Positions 24,201 to 31,957 of a stretch of 34,514 nt of DNA are shown here, piece after piece. The notes beneath the pieces were generated by a model. It saw only the letters and a list, made by a program, of their open reading frames with translations, ran no database searches and was not told where the DNA came from. Made by a program: the position numbers and the translations under genes. The DNA is taken from the IMG/VR virus record IMGVR_UViG_3300046330_000173, positions 1 through 34,514 of that record. One strand, given 5' to 3'. Each line of letters opens with the position of its first letter. Within the stretch, counting starts at the first letter, position 1. The DNA is from a virus.

Positions 24201-27200
24201 ATTAGAAAAAGTTAAACATAGACGTTGGACAATGGATGACATTTCTGACCTACAGACTCGTGTTAATAATATTGAATACTATACCACACTAAATCTGTTA
24301 GAACAAAATGCACAATCATTACAAGTTCCAGATGCAAATGGTTTAAACAGATTCAAAAATGGTATTCTTGTTGATGACTTCTCGACCTATGCTGTTGGTG
24401 ATACCAGCAACCCAGACTTTTCTGCATCGATTGATCGTATCGGTAAGAAAATGACTGCTGCTCAGTTGGTACAGAACTACCCATTAAGTTCAATCAACAC
24501 ATTGAATGCGATTGGTAAACCTTCAACATCTGCAAACACATTAGGATATCAGTTACATAATATTGGTAAAGGCACAAACATCTTTACTTTACCATACACA
24601 ACAACACCAATCATCAAACAACCACTGGCAAGTCAGACCGTCAACTTAAATCCGTTTACGACTCCAGTATATCAAGGTGTGTGTTATCTGAACCCACCGA
24701 TGGACAACTGGGTTGATAATACACAAGAACCAGACCTATTGATTGTTGATCCTAATTTACAGATTTACCAAGAATCAAATACACTGAATACATTAAGTGT
24801 AACCAACTGGCAAACAATACCAGGCACACAAGTTACCAGTGTTGGCCCAAGAACGGTGAAAAATCGTGTTGCAACACAAACCACTACAATAACATCAACA
24901 CAATCACAAACCACTACACAAGGTTATTGGAGCAACTTAGGTTCATCATACAGTTCAAATAATGGTTATATTACAGACATAAGTATTCAACCATATATTC
25001 GTTCACAATCTTTATTGTTCAAAGCAAAAGGTCTAAAATTAAATACTCCAGTACAAACATTCTTTGATGGTGTTTCTGTTGATGAATTCATTTCAAATCC
25101 TGACGTATTGGAACTGACTGGTGTAACAGGTGAATTTGCAGAAGATGATGTTATTGGTTATAAGGATACAGGATTAAATAAATTTTTACCAATCGCAACT
25201 GTTGTATCAATCTACAAATATCCAAATTCAACAAATGTTCGTTTGTATATTGCAAGTAACTTCCACACAACATTTGGTAACGTTTCTGGTGCAACCACTA
25301 TACAAAATGCATTCTTCGATGAGAATGGAGTTTATGTTAGTAAAACCGCAGAGGGTACATTACCTGTTTCAAGTGTAGTATCTTTTAACAATAATGGTTT
25401 TGTTTCTTCTGTTGGTGGTGCATTTACCGATGCAACATTAACAAGTAAAACTTTATATCGTGCATCACACCCACGTTACAATGCGTTCTCACAAGCACAC
25501 GGTGTTTGGAGTACACAAAAGAAAACAGGAAACGTTGACATATCATTTACAGTTAACTTCCCTAAGACTGCTACATATTACTTCCAAGCAGTGGCCGACG
25601 AAGATGGTAAAGTTTATCTAGATGGTGCAGAAAAAATCGACATGTTAGTTGAAGGTACTGCTTATCTGTACAGTCAATCAGTTACTGCCGGCGACCATGT
25701 TGTTAGAATAACAGCAAATGCAGGTTCACCTTCAGATAACTTCATTGCGGTTGCTATTGCGGATACAGCATGGACAGCAGGTAAACCAACCACAACAGGT
25801 AATATAATATTCACTACTATCAACCCACCAGCAATAGTTCCAACGAATGTGGGTGCAGTATTCCCAATGGCTGGTGGTGGTGCATACTATACCGGTGTAA
25901 CACAGATTGCATTAAGTCCTTCTGCTGCTAATACAGACAACTATTATGTCGGCACCAAAGTTAACATCACATCAACTTTTGTATCACAAACTGTTGCTGG
26001 TTCAGCTGCAAATCGTTCTACACAAACATATAAACCAACAATTACTGCATACAACGGCGACACCAGACTGGCAACATTAAGTAGTCCGGTTAATATTTCT
26101 GTTGGTGTCAATACATTAATTGGTGGTAATATCACATCACCATATTCTCTAAGTGGTTTAAAATCAAACTATGTATTAGCTGTGGCACAAGGCGGACATG
26201 CGACTTTATCCACAAATGAAAATGGAGACTTTGTTGGTATTTTTAATGTACCAGAAGGCACATTCCGAAACGGAGACCGTATCTTCCGTGTGGATAACAG
26301 AACAACACCTAATGATCCAGGTTCTGCAACAACATGGACTGAAGCAACATTTACCGCATCTGGATTATCAACAAGATCACAATCCATAGATTTTGCGCCG
26401 TCGATTTCTGCTGCAAAAAATGTTTTCACCAAGACTGCACAAAAATCTTTAGTGAGTACAACAACAGTATCAAATCCATATGATCCTGTTGCACAAGGAT
26501 TTATTATCGACAATGATACATATCCAAATGGTGCATTTATTAGTTCTGCGAAGTTCTTCTTCCAGAGCAAACCAACCACAACAAGCATACCAGTTACACT
26601 ATCAATTGTTGGTACACTGAATGGTTATCCAAATGGTGTAACATTAGATCACTCTATCGTTACAAAAACACCAGATACCGTAAAGGCATCAAGTGCGCCA
26701 CATTATTTGGATGCAACAACTTATACAGAGTTTACTTTTGCTGCGCCAGTATTCATTCAACCTGGTGTGTTATATGCATTTATATTGCAGTCAGCATCAC
26801 AAGATTATAATGTATATGTTGCTGCACAGAACTCAACTGCGTTGGCATCTTCAGTGAAAAACTTGCCTACTGATGAAACACCAACCAATATTACTAAGAT
26901 TGGTACATCACCATATGTTGCTGCAATGTTTGAATCGCAAAACTCAATTACTTGGACAGCAGATCAAACCAAGGCATTGATGTTCACCGTAAATCGTTGT
27001 GTGTTTGATACAACCAAGTCACCAAAAATCAGAATGGTTACACCTAAATTCTTGCCAACAAGAAAAGGTGTCAATAATGACATTCAGGCATTTTACGACT
27101 CAAATTTAATCAATAACGTAGATGGCGTACACTCTATTGTGGATCAACCAAGTGATGCATATAATATCAGTGTAACAGATTTTGTTCCAACAGATACAAA

Positions 27201-28167
27201 TATTGGTTACACATATCAACCAACACTGTTGTCAACAAATCAGTTGGATTCTGAAGTTGCTGTGATTCCTGGTAAATTTGGTTCACCAACATATGACCAT
27301 ATTTACCTAAATGATAATAAAGGTGAACGATTACTACAAGCAAACAATGCAAACTCATTCTCGTTGTTTGCACAATTGTCATCATCATCAAGTGCATTGA
27401 GTCCAATCATCTCCGATGACGGAACATCATTGTATAATATTCAATGGAACATTAATAACCTAGGTCTATCAAATAGTTCTATTGCATTAATTAATGGTGG
27501 TACTGGTTATTCTAATAACATAAGTGGAAATACAACAGTATCAATTTCTGCACCAGACATTGCAGGCGGCACACAAGCATATGCATCCGCGAATGTAGAT
27601 GGTGGTGTTATTCAGTCTGTTTGGATTACAACACCAGGCAGTGGTTACTTAACAACACCTACAATTACAGTATCTGATGCAAACACCACACCTGGTATTA
27701 ATGCATCTGTGTCAGCAGTATCTGAATATTCACCTTCAGGTGGTAATGCGTTGGCTCGTTATGTGACCAAGAAAACCACACTAAGTGCATCAAATGATTC
27801 ACAAGACTTGCGTGTGTTCTTTACTGCTTATCGACCAGCTGGTACAAACATCTATGTGTTCTATCGTGTACAAAATAGAGATGATTCACAAACATTTGAA
27901 AATGGTACATGGCAACTAGCAACCTATGTGAACAATACAGGTAATGGTTTCTCCACATCAAGAGATGACACATTAGAATTTGAAGTTGCACCAGGAGTTA
28001 ATGGTGTTGCTGACGACCAAATCTCTTATACAAGCACAACAGGCACAACATACACATCATATAACCAATTTGCAATTAAGATTGTATTTGTAACTAGTGA
28101 TAAAACAAATGTTCCATTCTTGACCGACATTCGTGCATTAGCATTACCATCAGGAACAGGCATCTAA
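21232..28167 (+). CDS. Giant DUF4815-type structural protein
   Basis: The 2311-aa protein starts with FNVDPYFDDFDPSKNFHRIL and then FKPGVAVQARELTQSQTLLQ, which I recognise as the start of DUF4815 proteins, large virion proteins of T4-like phages from aquatic bacteria. The body is beta-rich, with a possible PA14-like domain at about 1405-1525 (ATYYFQAVADEDGKVYLDGA, then SVTAGDHVVRITANAG). GxGY motifs occur near 2082-2165 (GGTGYSNN, TPGSGYLTT). It follows gp8 where T4 has genes 9 and 10, so it may form the wedge periphery that carries fibers. Function is inferred from size, position and family. Its ATG lies in the last codons of the endonuclease gene. A GATAAATA-like late motif (AATAAATA, 21149-21156) lies 76 bp upstream. 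Confidence 0.8.
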   Translation: MALNFNVDPYFDDFDPSKNFHRILFKPGVAVQARELTQSQTLLQSQISKFADNIFSQNTPVNGGKVTTNLNCQYLKLNPQFNGVNIVAEDFKNRIIQDATGTILAKVIATAEATGTDVTAGDPPTLIVTYFTGGEFTDAMNIFPTDGSNFAATTIGIPDGTTCTGKASVASISDGVFYVRNGFFTSSTQNDDGTFSKYSIGNFVSVQPQTTILNKYSNVPSFRLGLSITETVADYVDDPSLLDPAVGASNYQAPGADRYQITLSLITLPLELGNDDQFIELVRIENGIIVKQVDSTVYATIDDYFAKRTFDTNGDFVVNDFNLTPVANTSNSAKYDLKIGKGVAYVRGYKIENQSDTTLINDRARTQQTLDNNSVFVDYGSYFYVDTVNGLFDVTTAFPVDLHCIPAANIATANATTYASTLVGTGYIRNMTYDRNTTAANTKSYVFKSFMYNISTNQLNGNVASANATTITLSPTSSGQLSPYANAYYGVVINIPTGTGSGYTGRITAYDPVNKTATVNPTFTIPPDSSSTFSFKFDTFDVDSLANTATGTTTINSSANINASSKSNGVGTGDTILNNPNVPELLYNIGYPYVATLSDSSYSSTKVWRTKAFSGTGTVSLALTLPVALQGQMTFAGGVGALSPDAILQNYTVIVTSTTDTANNGVVGSVMDFTSSGNTVTIAAGANTVTFTSTKYKTPLTVSVISKVNIGNADATDHFLKTKTLVTGNTTNVSISGPDGIIASNTYVDLTAGHVYIKNAALLSTGQPQSLYVTDLKRLIKVIDTKSPGAAATDAMLSDSSYDVTRNFSLNNGQKDGLYDHAFLVLNAGAPKPRGNILVIFDFYTHSFADGYFSVESYVNESYAQIPSYTAQNGKTYLLRDALDFRPSRKNGTSTFDYEYSANPSTNDTGFYIPQDLTNWLSTYSFYYGRKDKLVLTKDKNFQIIQGNPSTNPILPVQPDGSLLIANLTHDPYTAYLPSETPKGVLPNLSLEKVKHRRWTMDDISDLQTRVNNIEYYTTLNLLEQNAQSLQVPDANGLNRFKNGILVDDFSTYAVGDTSNPDFSASIDRIGKKMTAAQLVQNYPLSSINTLNAIGKPSTSANTLGYQLHNIGKGTNIFTLPYTTTPIIKQPLASQTVNLNPFTTPVYQGVCYLNPPMDNWVDNTQEPDLLIVDPNLQIYQESNTLNTLSVTNWQTIPGTQVTSVGPRTVKNRVATQTTTITSTQSQTTTQGYWSNLGSSYSSNNGYITDISIQPYIRSQSLLFKAKGLKLNTPVQTFFDGVSVDEFISNPDVLELTGVTGEFAEDDVIGYKDTGLNKFLPIATVVSIYKYPNSTNVRLYIASNFHTTFGNVSGATTIQNAFFDENGVYVSKTAEGTLPVSSVVSFNNNGFVSSVGGAFTDATLTSKTLYRASHPRYNAFSQAHGVWSTQKKTGNVDISFTVNFPKTATYYFQAVADEDGKVYLDGAEKIDMLVEGTAYLYSQSVTAGDHVVRITANAGSPSDNFIAVAIADTAWTAGKPTTTGNIIFTTINPPAIVPTNVGAVFPMAGGGAYYTGVTQIALSPSAANTDNYYVGTKVNITSTFVSQTVAGSAANRSTQTYKPTITAYNGDTRLATLSSPVNISVGVNTLIGGNITSPYSLSGLKSNYVLAVAQGGHATLSTNENGDFVGIFNVPEGTFRNGDRIFRVDNRTTPNDPGSATTWTEATFTASGLSTRSQSIDFAPSISAAKNVFTKTAQKSLVSTTTVSNPYDPVAQGFIIDNDTYPNGAFISSAKFFFQSKPTTTSIPVTLSIVGTLNGYPNGVTLDHSIVTKTPDTVKASSAPHYLDATTYTEFTFAAPVFIQPGVLYAFILQSASQDYNVYVAAQNSTALASSVKNLPTDETPTNITKIGTSPYVAAMFESQNSITWTADQTKALMFTVNRCVFDTTKSPKIRMVTPKFLPTRKGVNNDIQAFYDSNLINNVDGVHSIVDQPSDAYNISVTDFVPTDTNIGYTYQPTLLSTNQLDSEVAVIPGKFGSPTYDHIYLNDNKGERLLQANNANSFSLFAQLSSSSSALSPIISDDGTSLYNIQWNINNLGLSNSSIALINGGTGYSNNISGNTTVSISAPDIAGGTQAYASANVDGGVIQSVWITTPGSGYLTTPTITVSDANTTPGINASVSAVSEYSPSGGNALARYVTKKTTLSASNDSQDLRVFFTAYRPAGTNIYVFYRVQNRDDSQTFENGTWQLATYVNNTGNGFSTSRDDTLEFEVAPGVNGVADDQISYTSTTGTTYTSYNQFAIKIVFVTSDKTNVPFLTDIRALALPSGTGI

Positions 28168-28168
28168 T

Positions 28169-28390
28169 ATGTCTTTAGTAAAAGTTACTGGTACAAACTT
28201 TATCAGAGACACTTCAAGTATGGCCCTCATCAATAATGATGATGTGGCCAGAAACGAGTATTATTCCAAAGTGCGTATGTTAAAGACACAAAAGGATGAG
28301 ATAAATACAGTAAAGTCTGAAATTGCCGGCATTAAAGAAGATATGGTTGAAATAAAAAAATTAATGCTAAAACTACTGGAAAAAGGTTAA
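28169..28390 (+). CDS. Small coiled-coil protein
   Basis: This 73-aa protein is not assigned to a family. Residues 1-25 are mixed (VTGTNFIRDTSSMALINNDD). From residue 30 it is a charged helix with heptad-like hydrophobic spacing (KDEINTVKSEIAGIKEDMVE, then IKKLMLKLLEKG), so it likely oligomerises as a coiled coil. It lies one base after the 2311-aa gene and one base before the S74 fiber gene, which fits a connector or assembly factor for the fiber. A GATAAATA octamer (28310-28317) lies in its coding sequence. Confidence 0.75.
   Translation: MSLVKVTGTNFIRDTSSMALINNDDVARNEYYSKVRMLKTQKDEINTVKSEIAGIKEDMVEIKKLMLKLLEKG
28310..28317 (+). promoter_or_regulatory. Possible late promoter before the S74 fiber gene
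   Basis: GATAAATAC lies within the small coiled-coil gene, 75 bp before the ATG of the 1043-aa fiber. Spacing suits a late promoter with a leader, but the motif is inside coding sequence and may be chance. Confidence 0.3.
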
Positions 28391-28391
28391 A

Positions 28392-31300
28392 ATGGCCAAC
28401 ACCGTTACAAATATAAGTTATGCTAATACATTTGGTGAATGGGTAGTTGCTACCGATGCATTAATTGCGGAAAACAATGCATTAGCAGCAGCTGATTACA
28501 CAAAATCATCAGGTACTCTATACCTAAATGAAACTACACAGAACTCATTGCAGGCGAACGGAAATATCATTGTTCAAAAACAATTGTTGGTTCAAGGTTC
28601 AGGTTCATCTGCCACAATACAGAACAACTTAGGCGTCGGTGGTCAATTAAATTTGACCAATGCATCCATTGGTCTTGTTGTTACAAGTCAAGCAAACATT
28701 GGTGGTCTATTGAATGTGCAAGGTTCAGGAATTGGACTTTCTGTTGCAAACAATGCATATATTGGGAATAATTTAACTGTACGTTATGATATAATTTCAA
28801 ATACTGTACAGTCAAATACTTCAGTAAATACTGAATCACTTAGTGTTACAGGTACAAGTTATTCGGATGTTGTTAAAGGCAACACATCAATTAATACACC
28901 AACACTCAGTGTTTCTGGTACAAGTTTTGCAGATGTTATTCAAGCAAATACATCAGCTAACACCAGAACATTAAGTGTTACTGGTATTGGTTTTGTTAAT
29001 GTATTACAAGCAAATTCTTCTGTAAATACCCAAACTTCTAGTGTAACACAAACTGGTTTTGTTAATGTATTACAAGCAAATACATCCACAAATACTCAAA
29101 CTTCTAGTGTAACACAAACCAGTTTTGTTAATATATCACAAGCAAATTCTTCTGTAAATACTAGAACATTAAGTGTTACAAATACAGGGTATGTGGATAA
29201 ACTACAAGCCAATACTAGTGTATTGACTGGAACAATACAAGCAAATACATCCACAAATACTCAAACTTCTAGTGTAACACAAACCAGTTTTGTTAAAGTA
29301 TTACAAGCAAATACATCAATTAACACAGAAACACTAAGTGTTACAGGCACAAGTTTTGCAGATAAAATACAAGCTAATACTTCAATTGATGCACCACTAC
29401 TTAGTGTTAGTGGTACAGGATTTGTTAATGTATTACAAGCAAACGTATCCACAAATACACAAACTTCTAGTGTAACACAAACCAGTTTTGTTAAAGTATT
29501 ACAAGCAAATACATCAATTAACACAACAAATATTTTTGCAACAACAAATTCTGTAAGTAATGCTGTTATTGCAAATAATTATATTACCGCACCCGATGCA
29601 TATGTAACAAATGTTGCAGTAACTGGACTGTATGGTAGTGCAACCGCATTAGGTTCTGCTTATGGAATGACTGTTGGTGCAGGTGGTTTAAGTGTTACAG
29701 GCAATTTTACAATCAATGGTACAATTGTTTATAATACAACAACTTTGACATTGAGTGCAACAACACCGAATCAGGTGTCAGCATTCCAGGTATTCAGAAC
29801 AGCAAATGGTTTTCCTAATGGTACTGAAGCAAATGCAGCAATTCGTTGGAATGAATCTAATGGATATTGGGACATTCGTGATGTAAATAACCTTTCCAGT
29901 TACTCAAAAATTTTAACTGCGAACTTAATTAGTGATTCTGTCATATCAACAAGTGCAGACACTGTTGCAAGTTCAAATGCTGTCAACTCGTTATTAGGTT
30001 CGGTGATTGCAGCTAATGCGGCGTTCCTAAAAGCAAACAGTGCATATGAGTCACAGAACACTACTGGTTCTTATGCCAATAATTCATTCCTAAAAGCAAA
30101 CAGTGCTTATGGTTCACAGAATACCACCGGAATCTATGCAAATTCATCATTCTTAAAAGCAAATGCAGCATATACTAGAGCAAATAACTCTATTAATGCA
30201 AACGTTGGTGGTGTAATTACTGCAACTACCGCAGCATTGTCAAATATTACAGGTGCATTAGTCGTATCTGGTGGTGTTGGTATTTCTGGAAATGTGTACA
30301 CAGGCAGTCTTGTTATTACAGGAACAACAAGTAATGGCATCACATTTTCTGATGGTTCAACACAATTAACATCAAGTGCAGGTGCAGGTTTATATGCTAA
30401 TGGTGCTTTTATACAAGCAAACACAGCAACTACCAATGCATCAATAGCAGATTCCAAAGCAGTTACTGCTGGTTCTTATGCCAACTCAGCATACACTCAA
30501 GCAAATACTGCCACAACCAATGCAGCAACAGCAGATTCTAAAGCAGTAACAGCAGGTTCTTATGCAAACTCAGCATACACTCAAGCAAATACTGCCACAA
30601 CCAATGCATCAATATCAGATGGTAAAGCAGTAACAGCAGGGTCTTATGCCAATAGTGCTTTTGGTGTTGCTAACTCAGCAAGTCTATACGCTAACGGCGC
30701 ATTCTTAAAAGCAAATACAGCAACTACCAATGCTGCTGGCGCATCTTTATATGCTAATGGATCATTTATACAAGCAAACGCAGCATATGATCGTGCGAAT
30801 ACATCAGCAAACATATTTGTTGGCACAACAGGATCAGTTTCACAATTAAGTGGTGTAATTTCTTATTCGAGCAATAACGGATTAACAATTGTTGCAACAA
30901 CAGCAAACAATCTTGCAATCAGTACATCTCAAGATTTAAGAACATCTGCATCTCCAACCTTCAGTGCATTAACAATAACTAACTTTGCAACATCAACAAC
31001 TCCAACAACCAATACCAGCAACACACAAATTGCAACAACTGCGTTTGTAAATGCAACAATGAATACTGGTATAACATATGCACATAGTATTTCTGGTACT
31101 GCGGCAATCGCAAATTCGTTGGTAACTTCGACCAATTATCAAGTCAAAACAATTGGTGTTGGTACTGCTCCTGATTCTGCAAATACAGGTTCCATTCGTG
31201 CTACAGGTGATATCACTGCATATTACTCAGATGATAGATTGAAAACTAGATTCAATAACATACCAAATGCAGTACAAAAAGTACAGTCTTTGAATGGATT

Positions 31301-31523
31301 CTATTATCAAGCAAATCAGATCGCAATGGATTTAGGTTATAAATCAATAATGGAAGTTGGTGTATCGGCACAAGAAGTACAAAGAGTATTACCGGAAATT
31401 ATTGCAGCAGCTCCAATCGATAATCAATACCTGACAGTTAAATATGATAAACTTGTGCCGTTACTTATCGAAGCAATTAAAGAATTGAAACAAGAAATAG
31501 ATACTTTAAAAGGAATCAAATAA
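28392..31523 (+). CDS. Repeat-rich tail fiber with S74 autoproteolytic chaperone domain
   Basis: The 1043-aa fiber has clear modules. Residues about 138-380 are roughly eleven 22-residue repeats of the form LQANTSxNTQTSSVTQTSFV, probably a beta-helix or triple-stranded stalk. Residues about 540-600 and 670-760 are Ala-rich YANSAYTQANTATTNA repeats with 28-residue periodicity. The last 98 residues are a Peptidase_S74 intramolecular chaperone: SDDRLK, with Ser946 and Lys951 at the spacing of the endosialidase Ser/Lys dyad, then EVGVSAQEVQRVLPEI and YDKLVPLLIEAIKEL. By analogy it trimerises the fiber and then cuts itself off before Ser946. The stop is followed by a strong terminator. Host-binding role is inferred. 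Confidence 0.85.
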   Translation: MANTVTNISYANTFGEWVVATDALIAENNALAAADYTKSSGTLYLNETTQNSLQANGNIIVQKQLLVQGSGSSATIQNNLGVGGQLNLTNASIGLVVTSQANIGGLLNVQGSGIGLSVANNAYIGNNLTVRYDIISNTVQSNTSVNTESLSVTGTSYSDVVKGNTSINTPTLSVSGTSFADVIQANTSANTRTLSVTGIGFVNVLQANSSVNTQTSSVTQTGFVNVLQANTSTNTQTSSVTQTSFVNISQANSSVNTRTLSVTNTGYVDKLQANTSVLTGTIQANTSTNTQTSSVTQTSFVKVLQANTSINTETLSVTGTSFADKIQANTSIDAPLLSVSGTGFVNVLQANVSTNTQTSSVTQTSFVKVLQANTSINTTNIFATTNSVSNAVIANNYITAPDAYVTNVAVTGLYGSATALGSAYGMTVGAGGLSVTGNFTINGTIVYNTTTLTLSATTPNQVSAFQVFRTANGFPNGTEANAAIRWNESNGYWDIRDVNNLSSYSKILTANLISDSVISTSADTVASSNAVNSLLGSVIAANAAFLKANSAYESQNTTGSYANNSFLKANSAYGSQNTTGIYANSSFLKANAAYTRANNSINANVGGVITATTAALSNITGALVVSGGVGISGNVYTGSLVITGTTSNGITFSDGSTQLTSSAGAGLYANGAFIQANTATTNASIADSKAVTAGSYANSAYTQANTATTNAATADSKAVTAGSYANSAYTQANTATTNASISDGKAVTAGSYANSAFGVANSASLYANGAFLKANTATTNAAGASLYANGSFIQANAAYDRANTSANIFVGTTGSVSQLSGVISYSSNNGLTIVATTANNLAISTSQDLRTSASPTFSALTITNFATSTTPTTNTSNTQIATTAFVNATMNTGITYAHSISGTAAIANSLVTSTNYQVKTIGVGTAPDSANTGSIRATGDITAYYSDDRLKTRFNNIPNAVQKVQSLNGFYYQANQIAMDLGYKSIMEVGVSAQEVQRVLPEIIAAAPIDNQYLTVKYDKLVPLLIEAIKELKQEIDTLKGIK
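28806..29530 (+). repeat. Array of about eleven 66-bp coding repeats
   Basis: These 66-bp units encode 22-residue repeats with the core QANTSxNTxTxSVTxTxFV. Several units are nearly identical as DNA (for example around 29060-29130, 29230-29310 and 29440-29510), so recombination or slippage could change the number of units. Confidence 0.85.
30474..30641 (+). repeat. Two 84-bp coding repeats
   Basis: Two tandem 84-bp units (30474 and 30558), with a third partial unit starting at 30642, encode the 28-residue repeat that begins SYANSAYTQANTATTNA and ends DSKAVTAG. Similar units recur in the last fiber gene. Confidence 0.85.
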
Positions 31524-31553
31524 TGTTATTCTGATTTAATTAGTAAAAATACC

Positions 31554-31592
31554 AAAAACCTTCTCAACTAAATAGACTGAGAAGGTTTTTTT
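31554..31592 (+). terminator. Rho-independent terminator after the S74 fiber gene
   Basis: AAAAACCTTCTCA (31554-31566) pairs perfectly with TGAGAAGGTTTTT (31578-31590), with an 11-nt loop and T-rich 3' side. It lies 30 bp after the fiber stop. It is the strongest terminator seen in the window. The loop contains ACTAAATA (31567-31574), a late-promoter-like octamer. Confidence 0.88.
31567..31574 (+). promoter_or_regulatory. Late-promoter-like ACTAAATA in the terminator loop
   Basis: The same octamer occurs 4 nt before the 207-aa gene on the other strand. A start about 6 nt downstream would lie in the right arm of the terminator, so new transcripts could not form the hairpin and would carry the AGAGGA before ATG 31607. 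Confidence 0.35.
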
Positions 31593-31606
31593 ATATAGAG
31601 GACACC

Positions 31607-31948
31607 ATGGCCGCAGGTTATCAAGAGCTCTTCCTTGAACAAGGAACAGATTTCAATACATCAATCACACTAGATGATGCTGATGGTGTACCTTACGATT
31701 TGACAGACTTTGTTGCAAAAAGTCAGATGCGTAAATCATATTATTCCAATTCAACCACCGCACAGTTTGTCATTTCAATTAATGATCCAAGTAATGGTGT
31801 TATTTTAATGACGTTGCCATCAGCAAATACTGCAAATATTGCGGCCGGTAGATATGTGTATGATGTGGTTATTAAGAATTCTTCAAATAATATTACGAGA
31901 GTATTAGAAGGTATTGTAAACGTTCTACCTCGTGTTACAGTGTTTTAA
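31607..31948 (+). CDS. BppU-like N-terminal-domain baseplate/fiber protein
   Basis: The 113-aa beta-rich protein has LFLEQGTDFNTSITLDDADG, YDLTDFVAKSQMRKS, and GVILMTLPSANTANIAAGRY with VYDVVIKNS. This is the pattern of BppU-N-like Ig-type domains that attach host-binding proteins to baseplates: a linear start, 'xDLTxxxxxxxVR' strand and 'aGxYxYDVxxxxx' hairpin. TAGAGGA precedes the ATG by 5-6 nt. It is the first gene after the terminator and sits 9 bp before the last fiber gene, so it is likely the adaptor for that fiber. The fold call is by pattern and not certain. Confidence 0.65.
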   Translation: MAAGYQELFLEQGTDFNTSITLDDADGVPYDLTDFVAKSQMRKSYYSNSTTAQFVISINDPSNGVILMTLPSANTANIAAGRYVYDVVIKNSSNNITRVLEGIVNVLPRVTVF

Positions 31949-31957
31949 AGGAAAACA

